This document shows positions 23,896 to 30,883 of a DNA stretch of 37,243 nucleotides, in pieces. How positions within the stretch are numbered: the stretch's first letter is position 1; each line of letters begins with the position of its first letter. Source of the stretch: Candidatus Omnitrophota bacterium (lineage in GTDB: Bacteria > Omnitrophota > Gorgyraeia > Duberdicusellales > 4484-171). The position numbers were made by a program, and so were the translations under genes. Under the pieces are notes generated by a model. That model was not told where the DNA came from and did no database searches. It worked only from the letters and a program-made list of their open reading frames with translations. Location: contig JAQTOI010000008.1 in the NCBI GenBank assembly GCA_028713415.1, positions 1 to 37,243 of the forward strand. Direction: 5' to 3'.

Positions 23896-25461
23896 TTATT
23901 TTATCTGCGTCGGTGGTTGCTTTCCCAGAAGCCGGTATATTTTTTCGACATACATGAAAAATATTCTTTTAAATTCTCCGCTTACATCCTCAAAAGTATT
24001 CCACCAGAACCAATCGCTGCCTTCAATCAAGTAAAAATATTGCCGAGCCTCTTCTACCTTCGGTAAACCCGCCTCCTGCTTAGCTATCAAATCTCTTATC
24101 CTGCGTACCAGCAACCAATAAGCGTTATTTTTCTTATTGCCCACCCATACGCCGAAATCGTTATTTATCCAGGAGCCGGGGGCAAGACGTTCAAGCTTTT
24201 TGCTTTCGGTTTGAGTCAAAAAATCTGAAGGCGTAGTGGTAGTCAGGCAATCGCTTTTCTCAAGAGAAGAATACAGGGCCTCTAAAAAATCTACTCCGTT
24301 ATTTTTATAGTATTCCCAGGCATTTTCTCCGTCCATAATAATAGTGACGATACGTTCGGGAAAAATATTCTTTACGTAAGAATGCGCGCGTTTAAAATGT
24401 TCAATCAAGTCGTAAGCGGCAAACTTAGGATCCTCCCAGCCCTGATAGGTAAAACTTATAATATCGGAAAGGTTCCTATCCCTGAAAAATATATTAACGC
24501 CTTTAAACTTATACGGCCTATGAATAATGTGGCGCTGATTACGAATCATATCGTAAGAGACATTCTCTGTGGTAAGGCTTTTGAAAAGAATGCCTTCATC
24601 GGTTCCTATCCACTTAAAGCCGGCTCTTGCATAAAGGGCAACTACATCTTCTGAAACGCTTCCCTCCGAGGGCCAGCTTCCCCTGGGTAATTCACCAAAC
24701 GCCCGCTTAAATACGTCTTTTGCTTTTTCCAAATGCCAGAAGCAGTCTGGAGGAGCTGAAAAACGCGAAAGTGGCTTTTTCAAGTAAGGGAATTCGTTCA
24801 AAATATCGGTATCATAAATAAGCGGCATTATCGGGTGATGATAGGGAGTTACGGTTATCTCAATGCGCCGGGCGCCAAGCAGTTTGTTGTATAACGGAAT
24901 GATGCGCGATAATATTTCGTAGTGTTTTTTTATAATGAGGGCGCGATCAGCCTGCGTATAATTTTTTTCTTTGGTAATTAGCGCGCGGATTTCTTTATCT
25001 TCCTTAATAGTGTAAGGATGAAACCAGCAAAGGTTAAAAAGTGCCTGCAGGTCTCCTATGTCTTGTGGTTTAAAATGGCCCTTGCTCATCTTTTTGTTGT
25101 AGAGCTGCAGGTACCTGCGGTGCGGCCGTATAGAACGGTCAAAATTTATCGAGAAAAACCGCTCGATGACGAATTTTTTTTCTTCCGGTTTTAAATATGC
25201 GGGATTTTTCAGTGATAGCATGGAGAAGTAATCTTGCGCGTGATTGTTGACGTAATCGAGCAATTGCTCAAGCAGAATGCCGCTGAAATTAAAACTTACT
25301 TTCAGGGTATTGAATTTATCCACTGTGCGCGCCATACCGTAGTAATCTTTTACCCCATGCAGGCGCACCCAGGGCAGGAGATAATAATCAGCATTGGGCG
25401 ACTTGTAGCAGGGCTGATGCATGTGCCATAGGAAAATTATTTTTGTAGGTGACTTTTTCAT
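23896..25461 (-). CDS. GH57 alpha-amylase / amylopullulanase-like enzyme
   Basis: A 521-residue GH57 enzyme. It begins FLWHMHQPCYK, the H-Q-P motif of the family. TPYHHPIMPLIYD lies near 205-217, the nucleophile E266 in SWPSEGSVS, and the acid/base D377 in IIMDGENAWEYY. These motif variants (PSEG and MDGENAWEYY) fit the alpha-amylase/amylopullulanase branch rather than the branching enzymes. The C-terminal helical domain contains EGSDWFWWNTFED. No signal peptide, so it acts inside the cell, probably on glycogen or debranched glucans. GAGGAAAG precedes the ATG. Excluding the repeat upstream, it would lie about 19 bases behind the branching enzyme gene. Confidence 0.88.
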   Translation of the reverse strand: MKKSPTKIIFLWHMHQPCYKSPNADYYLLPWVRLHGVKDYYGMARTVDKFNTLKVSFNFSGILLEQLLDYVNNHAQDYFSMLSLKNPAYLKPEEKKFVIERFFSINFDRSIRPHRRYLQLYNKKMSKGHFKPQDIGDLQALFNLCWFHPYTIKEDKEIRALITKEKNYTQADRALIIKKHYEILSRIIPLYNKLLGARRIEITVTPYHHPIMPLIYDTDILNEFPYLKKPLSRFSAPPDCFWHLEKAKDVFKRAFGELPRGSWPSEGSVSEDVVALYARAGFKWIGTDEGILFKSLTTENVSYDMIRNQRHIIHRPYKFKGVNIFFRDRNLSDIISFTYQGWEDPKFAAYDLIEHFKRAHSYVKNIFPERIVTIIMDGENAWEYYKNNGVDFLEALYSSLEKSDCLTTTTPSDFLTQTESKKLERLAPGSWINNDFGVWVGNKKNNAYWLLVRRIRDLIAKQEAGLPKVEEARQYFYLIEGSDWFWWNTFEDVSGEFKRIFFMYVEKIYRLLGKQPPTQIK

Positions 25462-25479
25462 GCTTTCCTCATAAATTTT

Positions 25480-25596
25480 AAAACGCTAATTCACGCTAAT
25501 TAAAAATGCTAATTGCCGCGAATACATTAACGATGACGGCTGTTATTATTTATTCGCGAGAATTCGCGTTTCTTAAAGATTAGCGGTAATTCGCGT
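25480..25596. repeat. Composite inverted repeat (CGCGAATT/ACGCTAATT family)
   Basis: The left part carries ACGCTAATTCACGCTAATT and GCTAATTGCCGCGAATA. The right part carries TATTCGCGAGAATTCGCG and GATTAGCGGTAATTCGCGT, which pair with it around an ACGATGACGG centre. It resembles the repeat at 53-229 in unit sequence and fills the gap between two GH57 genes. Confidence 0.65.
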
Positions 25597-25597
25597 A

Positions 25598-27181
25598 TTA
25601 CGGTTGGCATACGGAGTAGTTAGCTTCGGGGAAGATGTTATCTTTATGTTCTATGTCTTCTATCACTTCATGATTCACCGCACCTCTCTCTAGGTAGCTT
25701 CTCAAGAGGTAGAAGCGTTCAAGGTGCGTGATTGTGCGTTTTTTGGCGTACTCCACAAAAGAGCCTGTCTTCATCATGAATGCCCAGTCGCTGCCTTGCG
25801 CAAGAAGAAGCTCTCTGGCCATCTGATTTAGGATTCTTTCTTGCATTTGGCCTAAACCGCAATATTTATTTGCTGCTTCCGTCATCTTTTCCTGCGCGCG
25901 GTGCAGATGCGGGTATATCCAGTCGTTTGAGCCGTTAAGCCAGACTTCGTAATAACCTTTCCAGCCCCAGCTTGAGGGTGAGGGATTAATTACCTGATTT
26001 TTCGGATATAAACCCAGGTACTGTCCGGGGGTAATAAGTTTAATTTTATTTTGGTCGTAACGGATTTTGCGTATCAGGAAATTAAGCCACTGCACCCCCT
26101 CGAACCACCAATGACCAAAAAGTTCCGCATCGTAAGGAGCAACAATAATGGGTTTTCTGTCGAATATAGAAGATAAATATTCTATCTGTTTTTCGCGGTT
26201 GAACATGAAATTGCCTGCGTGATAAACCGCCTTATCCGTTGCCCATTCAGGAACATATGGCTCTTTATGCGTGCTTTCTCCTGTAATACGGTAATATTTT
26301 ATGCCGGTAAAAATTCTTGAGCCGCAGTTTGAAATATACGGCTTTATATAGTCGTAATCTAAATCAAATCCTATATCGCGGTAATACTCGCGATAATTAT
26401 AATCACCCGGGTAGCCTTCTACCGCAGACCAGACGCTCTTCGATGACTCGTGATCCCTGCCGAATACTGCAACTTTGTTTTTTGTGTAATATGAGGAGTA
26501 AACTCCGAATTTTGGCCTGGGACGCGCAAAAATTATGCCATGAGATTCAAGAAGGAAATATTTTATGCCTTCTTCTTTTAAGACTTTATCCACTTCTTCT
26601 GTATAGCCGCATTCGGGAAGCCATATCCCTTTAGGGTTTGTGCCGAAATATTTACGATAGGACGCAGCGCCCGTACGCACCTGCATGCGTATAGCATCTT
26701 TATTAATTCCTATAAGGGGCAGGAACCCGTGGGTCGCACCGCAGGTAATTATCTCTAAAGAACCGTGAGTCTGGTATTTTTTGAATTCTTTGAGTAAATC
26801 GCGCCCGTAGGCATGAATAAATTTTTCACGTGTTTTATTAAAACGGTGATAATACATCAGCGCCAGTTTGTAGAAATCGGGGTTGAAACGGTTGCGGTCT
26901 ATCTCTTTTTCGCAAAGCTCGACCATCTTGTTTAAATGCCCCACGTAGCGGTTACGCAGCAATTCATCGGCAAGCATGTTGCACAATGTCGGGGAAAGAT
27001 TAAGAGTGAAAGCAAAATCAACGCCGTCGTGAACCAGCCCCTCGAACATATCTAAAAGGGGCATATAAGTTTCGGTTAGCGCCTCAAAAAACCAGCGCTC
27101 TTCCAAAAACTCTTCGTGCTCCGGATGGCGCACGAAAGGCAGATGAGCGTGTAAGACTAATGCTAAATATCCTTTTTCCAT
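25598..27181 (-). CDS. GH57 glycogen branching enzyme
   Basis: This enzyme makes alpha-1,6 branches in glycogen by cutting and transferring alpha-1,4 chains. The 527 residues begin LALVLHAHLPFVRHPEHEEF. The nucleophile E190 lies in GIWLPECGY and the acid/base D351 in APYDAELFGHWWFEG, both typical of the GH57 branching enzymes of Thermus and Thermococcus. A helical C-terminal domain (DUF1957 type) includes LLLAQGSDWAFMMKTG. Length is normal. No GH13 branching enzyme is in the window. Its ATG lacks a Shine-Dalgarno. It is the second gene after the strong promoter at 28338-28366, behind DUF4912. Confidence 0.92.
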   Translation of the reverse strand: MEKGYLALVLHAHLPFVRHPEHEEFLEERWFFEALTETYMPLLDMFEGLVHDGVDFAFTLNLSPTLCNMLADELLRNRYVGHLNKMVELCEKEIDRNRFNPDFYKLALMYYHRFNKTREKFIHAYGRDLLKEFKKYQTHGSLEIITCGATHGFLPLIGINKDAIRMQVRTGAASYRKYFGTNPKGIWLPECGYTEEVDKVLKEEGIKYFLLESHGIIFARPRPKFGVYSSYYTKNKVAVFGRDHESSKSVWSAVEGYPGDYNYREYYRDIGFDLDYDYIKPYISNCGSRIFTGIKYYRITGESTHKEPYVPEWATDKAVYHAGNFMFNREKQIEYLSSIFDRKPIIVAPYDAELFGHWWFEGVQWLNFLIRKIRYDQNKIKLITPGQYLGLYPKNQVINPSPSSWGWKGYYEVWLNGSNDWIYPHLHRAQEKMTEAANKYCGLGQMQERILNQMARELLLAQGSDWAFMMKTGSFVEYAKKRTITHLERFYLLRSYLERGAVNHEVIEDIEHKDNIFPEANYSVCQP

Positions 27182-27203
27182 AAAAAGATTTATGTAAGTT
27201 TTT

Positions 27204-27303
27204 AACGCAGATTAACGCTAAAACAACACAAACGCACGCAGATAACTCATCCGCGACTGCCCCTGCCTGCCGGCAGGTGCGTATATCTGCGAAAATCTGC
27301 GTT
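27204..27303. repeat. Family A-like palindromic element with foreign core
   Basis: The ends match family A (AACGCAGATTAACGC and ATATCTGCGAAAATCTGCGTT). The inside differs: it holds a perfect 12-base palindrome CCTGCCGGCAGG (27266-27277) and lacks the AT-rich core shared by the other three copies. It lies between the DUF4912 stop and the branching enzyme start. Confidence 0.65.
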
Positions 27304-27305
27304 TA

Positions 27306-28313
27306 TTATTTATCGAACCGTTTGACTGCGGGGGTTTTCTTCAATTTATGCTTCTGGCTTTTTGAGGTAGCTACAACTTCGAACTTGTAATCGCCTACCG
27401 GCAAAGCATATCTTAAAGAGAATGTCCCATCGGGGCGTAAATTAACGGGCTTTCCCTCCACGGTTACGTGTGCGTCATGTTCGGTTCTGCCGTAAAGAAT
27501 TAGCTCGGTCCACACTTCTAAGAAAAATTTGTCCTGCACCTTCTTGCGTTCTGAAAAGAGACTGCTCATGCCCCATGAAGCCAGCGGCGATGAAATCTGA
27601 TGTTTCAATATTTCTTCAAATCTCTTCTTTCGCTCCATAGAACTTTTTCCTAAGTCATATACCCCTAAAACTTTATAATACTCTTCATCGGGCAATGCCC
27701 ACTCTTCGTCAATAATTGAAGAAATTCCGAAATATGGCGTCTTGATGATATTGGAACGGGCTACAGGGAAAAATTTTCCTGCCGGATTTTTTAACCCTAT
27801 TTCCACGCACCATGAACATTCCGGTTTATTGACGTTAATATACCAGTTATTAGCTTCACACTTGATACCAATATCAAAAAATGAATTCGCGTTATTACCG
27901 TTAAATTGCTTGACGCTTGTTACATCGTAGACACGCAGCGCCCAACTTAAATCATGGCGCTCGTATTCGGGTATAGCGGAAATAACTTCGTTAATTTTAC
28001 TTTCCGAAAGATCCCAATAGGTATGCAGCCACCAGGGGTCTCTGGGCATGAGCATTATTCGGTTATCAGCGTAACGGACTGGAAGATTATAGGTTTCCTG
28101 TAAGGGCTTCTGTATCAGGCCCGTGGCGGTAAATTGCGCTTGCGCAGCCACCTGGGGCTCCTGCTGTAAAACGTGGTTGATTGCGGGAGAGTCAAAAACA
28201 GCTTTCTTTATAACGATTTTTCTTAAAATTGGGGCTTTGTTGCGTTTTGAGGCGATTTTCTTGACTATCTTGGTTATTCTTGACGCTTTTGTTTTGGAGG
28301 TTTTTTTCCTCAT
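27306..28313 (-). CDS. DUF4912-domain protein
   Basis: A 335-residue protein of unknown function, often beside GH57 glucan enzymes. The N-terminal 40 residues are Lys/Arg-rich (MRKKTSKTKASRITKIVKKI). The DUF4912 core follows from about 80, with RIMLMPRDPWWLHTYWDL as its hallmark, and extends to about 260. A C-terminal segment of beta strands resembles an Ig-like or glucan-binding sandwich (VTVEGKPVNLRPDGTFSLRYALPVGDYKFEV). I place the start at 28313, because an upstream in-frame ATG (28370) would lie inside the -35 region. GAGG precedes the chosen ATG. It is the promoter-proximal gene of the GH57 operon, so a regulatory or scaffolding role in glycogen metabolism is plausible. Confidence 0.8.
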   Translation of the reverse strand: MRKKTSKTKASRITKIVKKIASKRNKAPILRKIVIKKAVFDSPAINHVLQQEPQVAAQAQFTATGLIQKPLQETYNLPVRYADNRIMLMPRDPWWLHTYWDLSESKINEVISAIPEYERHDLSWALRVYDVTSVKQFNGNNANSFFDIGIKCEANNWYINVNKPECSWCVEIGLKNPAGKFFPVARSNIIKTPYFGISSIIDEEWALPDEEYYKVLGVYDLGKSSMERKKRFEEILKHQISSPLASWGMSSLFSERKKVQDKFFLEVWTELILYGRTEHDAHVTVEGKPVNLRPDGTFSLRYALPVGDYKFEVVATSKSQKHKLKKTPAVKRFDK

Positions 28314-28337
28314 TTTTGCCTCATTTAAGGTAAAAAA

Positions 28338-28366
28338 ATTGTACCACTCTCCCCCTAGCGTGTCAA
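28338..28366 (-). promoter_or_regulatory. Consensus sigma-70 promoter of the GH57 operon
   Basis: On the minus strand a perfect TTGACA (28361-28366) and TACAAT (28338-28343) are 17 bases apart. The transcript would have a leader of about 18 bases with a GAGG before the ATG at 28313, unlike the leaderless genes. No other gene starts near it. The rest of the gap up to 28566 has a GCTTAA/TTAAGC hairpin and nothing else I can name. Confidence 0.75.
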
Positions 28367-28566
28367 TCAATTAGTAGTTAAAACCTTTTCGCTTAAAAAC
28401 TGTAAATTTATCACGCCTGGGCGCGCTATCAATAAATACGATAGGAATTATCTAATAAGCTCGCATTAATTCCGGGCAAATGAGCCGCTTTTTAATTAAA
28501 GTACGCTTAAACTTATGTTAAGCTCGGCACTGGAGGAGTTTTCACAAAAGAATATAACGAGATACT

Positions 28567-29070
28567 TCAAGAATTATTTATCTCGGTTTTTATATCATCA
28601 ATTACTCGCAGCAATTGCCCGATCTCAACGGGAAAAGAAGAGGCACTTAGTAAAATTTTTTTGGTTTTTCCGTTAATGGTTATTCTCAGCTCATCTCCCC
28701 TGTATCCCAGAGGATTTGTACTTGAAATATACTCGTCATTAAAACGGAAAATATTTATGCTTAAAATCAGTTCTTTGAGCTCTTTAAGTTTACTTAAAGA
28801 CAGCGTGCCGCTTTTTACTATTGTTTTCGGAGAAAACCTGGGCCCGCTATAGTAATCTTTATTAAAAACTGTAACCTCTCCGTTTGAAGCAATAAAGATT
28901 TCATAATCTTTAGTTAATGCCTGACGCTTAACGGCGTAAAAAATATTTATATTATAATCATCAGCGTAAACTAACTTCTCTTTAGAATAAGCGCAGGGCC
29001 CGCCAGAACATACTGGCAATAAAAAGGAGACAACAAGAAGTAAAATTGAAAACTGTTTTTTAATTAACAT
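28567..29070 (-). CDS. Secreted protein of unknown function
   Basis: I do not recognise a family. The 167 residues begin with an N-terminal signal sequence (about 1-28, FSILLLVVSFLLPVC then CAYS). The mature part is a mix of strands and one helix (SLSKLKELKELILSINIFRF), with a conserved-looking YRGDELRITINGKTKKI stretch. Overall it resembles small periplasmic beta-grasp or DUF-type proteins. A lipoprotein is not supported, because the residues before either Cys do not form a lipobox. Its ATG overlaps the stop of an upstream coding remnant (ATGTTAA), and no clear Shine-Dalgarno is present, so translation may once have depended on that coupling. Confidence 0.6.
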   Translation of the reverse strand: MLIKKQFSILLLVVSFLLPVCSGGPCAYSKEKLVYADDYNINIFYAVKRQALTKDYEIFIASNGEVTVFNKDYYSGPRFSPKTIVKSGTLSLSKLKELKELILSINIFRFNDEYISSTNPLGYRGDELRITINGKTKKILLSASSFPVEIGQLLRVIDDIKTEINNS

Positions 29071-29213
29071 TGCGTATATTTATTGTAAGCGCGCTCAATA
29101 CGCCTGTCAAGTTCGCTTTTAAGGAAATTATTTTTCTCTTCAGCAAGAAATTTTAGCCGGCATATTCGGGCAAGTAAAGCCTCTAGTTCCGCTTTCCTTT
29201 GACTTTTTTCGCC
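29064..29213 (-). pseudogene. C-terminal gene remnant (49 codons, no start)
   Basis: An open stretch of 49 codons with a protein-like character: a charged amphipathic coiled-coil pattern (for example AELEALLARICRLKFLAEEK and SELDRRIERAYNKY), ending in a stop that overlaps the next gene's ATG. There is no ATG, GTG or TTG in it, and a stop codon lies directly upstream at 29214-29216. The upstream boundary coincides with the first stem of a hairpin array (29210-29372). It is most simply the C-terminal end of a gene whose front was lost. The parent family is not recognised. Chance is the alternative. Confidence 0.45.
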
Positions 29214-29372
29214 TCAGAAAAGAGGCGTACTTGGCCCTCCTCTTGGCCAAGGTACATGCTTAAGGAGGCAACGCCCGCTGCTTAAAGGATGCAGCGGTGT
29301 AGCGCTTTCTGCGCTAAGCGCACCGTCCGTTCTAACGCACGAGCGTACACCGGCGTATTCCGATGACGCCGG
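29210..29372. repeat. Array of six short hairpins
   Basis: Consecutive perfect or near-perfect stems: CGCCTC/GAGGCG (29210-29227), GTACTTGGCC/GGCCAAGGTAC (29227-29255), CCGCTGC/GCAGCGG (29275-29297), AGCGC/GCGCT (29301-29315), ACGC/GCGT (29335-29346) and CCGGCGT/ACGCCGG (29350-29372). It separates lemA from the gene remnant. No open frame or U-tract was seen. Bases 29373-29419 hold nothing I can name. Confidence 0.65.
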
Positions 29373-29419
29373 GTGCGATACGGCAGGGTGCTACTTATAA
29401 AATGCGCAAAAAATAAGGC

Positions 29420-29983
29420 TTAAAATTTAACCTCAACGTCCTTTTTATCCTCCTCGGCAACCTTAAAAAGTTCTTCGGGCCTAAATCCCATCATGTTTGC
29501 GATGATGGTATCCGGAAAAGATTGTATTTTGATGTTGTAGTTGTTCACGCTCTCGTTGTAAAACTCACGCCTGTCGGTAATTTCGCTTTCAAGCGAAGAA
29601 ATCCTGGTCTGCAGATGCTTAAAATCCTCGTTGGCCTTTAGGTCCGGATAATTCTCTGCCACCGCGAAAAGGGTCTTTAGGGCGCCGCTTATCATATTGT
29701 CAGCTTGAGCTTTATCCTGAAAGTTTTGAGCGCTTTGATAGACACTGCGCGCTTTGGTAATTGTTTCGAGCAGCTCTTTTTCATACTTCATGTAGCCCTT
29801 GCAGACCTCAATCAGCTTAGGCAGCTCATCATGGCGTTGCTTAAGCAACACGTCAATATTTGCCCAGGCTTTTTTTAAATTATTTTTCAGCCTGATTAAG
29901 CCGTTGTAGACACCGATAAAATAACCGAAGAAAATGAGCGCTAAAAATATCACTACACCTAAAATCAAAAACCCCATTACCAT
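29420..29983 (-). CDS. lemA: LemA family protein
   Basis: LemA proteins are anchored in the cytoplasmic membrane by one N-terminal helix and have a helical body; their exact function is unsettled. The 187 residues have a membrane segment at about 4-24. The family hallmark follows: RLKNNLKKAWANIDVLLKQRHDELPKLIE..., then LFAVAENYPDLKANEDFKHLQ and a C-terminal FPDTIIANMMGF. AGGAGG lies 6 bases before the ATG. It is 61 bases downstream of a GIDE-domain gene, a combination frequently seen for LemA. Downstream the operon is interrupted by a hairpin array. Confidence 0.92.
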   Translation of the reverse strand: MVMGFLILGVVIFLALIFFGYFIGVYNGLIRLKNNLKKAWANIDVLLKQRHDELPKLIEVCKGYMKYEKELLETITKARSVYQSAQNFQDKAQADNMISGALKTLFAVAENYPDLKANEDFKHLQTRISSLESEITDRREFYNESVNNYNIKIQSFPDTIIANMMGFRPEELFKVAEEDKKDVEVKF

Positions 29984-30044
29984 ATTCTACCTCCTTTAAT
30001 GAGCGCGTGATTTTTCAAACGTGGATGTCCAAAAATCACTGGCC

Positions 30045-30800
30045 TCATTTGATCCCAAAATGCCACATTATATAACCGCAGCAGGCTAAAAACAAAATCG
30101 GCCCGCCGAAAATGGACAAATAGCATTTCCAGGAAAGTTGTTCAAGAAGTTCTTTTTCCGAGTAATCCGATATCACATAATAAGGCGTGTCGTCTGATCT
30201 ACCCATAATGATGTTATCCTGATTGTTGACGAATTCTTTTACCTGCGGATTGTCTTTAGCGGTACCCAGAATATAAACATAGTCATCAGGCTCAAGCACA
30301 TATTCGGTAAAACGCAAAGGCTTGCCCCCTAAAAAACCGCTTCGTGCTATGCCTCGTTCGGAACAAAAAGCAGCAATATGTTCAGGACAAGAAGAAAATG
30401 CTCTAGTCTGGTATTTTAAATCTATCTGCACTCTGACATCGGCATCACTATTCTCTATTAAAACCTTGCCTGTTTCATCTTGGACATAAAAAGGAAAAAA
30501 CGTCTTTAAGTCTTCTATAGTAACCCAGTGCCCTGACTTTCCGCTTGAGTGGTATTCCTCGACCTTGCAGTGATGAAAAACGCAGGTTTTTTTTAAAATG
30601 GGGCTTTGGGTTACTTGAAGAGGCATGATTGTGCCGGTAACTTCCGCAAGCCCCAGCGCCAGAGAACGGACCTTGGAAGTAGGTATTTCCTGAATGACCC
30701 GTTTTAGGCGCCAGGATTTCCAGCCTTTAATGAATGACCATATACCAAAGCCGGCGCCGATAAACGAATAAAAAAGCAGTTTATCTTCACTTTTGCTCAT
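30045..30800 (-). CDS. GIDE-domain membrane protein
   Basis: A 251-residue membrane protein with one N-terminal helix (about 10-27) and one at the C-terminus (about 229-248). Between them is a beta-rich GIDE/BAM-like domain (SKVRSLALGLAEVTGTIMP, TCVFHHCKVEEYHSSGKSGHW, FYVQDETGKVLIE, YVLEPDDYVYILGTA). The domain is named from the eukaryotic MULAN/GIDE ubiquitin ligase, but there is no RING domain here and no ubiquitin role is implied. Such proteins commonly adjoin LemA. The ATG lies 8 bases after a TACAAT box and has no Shine-Dalgarno, so this gene starts a leaderless transcript that continues into lemA. Confidence 0.82.
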   Translation of the reverse strand: MSKSEDKLLFYSFIGAGFGIWSFIKGWKSWRLKRVIQEIPTSKVRSLALGLAEVTGTIMPLQVTQSPILKKTCVFHHCKVEEYHSSGKSGHWVTIEDLKTFFPFYVQDETGKVLIENSDADVRVQIDLKYQTRAFSSCPEHIAAFCSERGIARSGFLGGKPLRFTEYVLEPDDYVYILGTAKDNPQVKEFVNNQDNIIMGRSDDTPYYVISDYSEKELLEQLSWKCYLSIFGGPILFLACCGYIMWHFGIK

Positions 30801-30808
30801 TTAGAAAA

Positions 30809-30836
30809 ATTGTAGCACGAAAATACACTCGAGCAA
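30809..30836 (-). promoter_or_regulatory. Promoter of GIDE-lemA, leaderless extended -10 type
   Basis: On the minus strand TACAAT (30809-30814), preceded by TGC (extended -10), lies 16 bases from TTGCTC (30831-30836). The ATG at 30800 is 8 bases away. The same TGCTACAAT occurs before pncC (36641-36649). Confidence 0.6.
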
Positions 30837-30883
30837 ATAATTTTATATAAAATGGGGCAGCAGCGTGGGCTCCGGGCGGTATT

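Noticed and set aside
28314-28370. Upstream ATG for the DUF4912 gene
   Set aside because: It falls inside the perfect TTGACA-17-TACAAT promoter; an mRNA from that promoter would not contain it.
29301-29372. Integron attC-like site
   Set aside because: Hairpins are present, but the core sites (RYYYAAC and GTTRRRY) do not match and no integrase or cassette array is seen.
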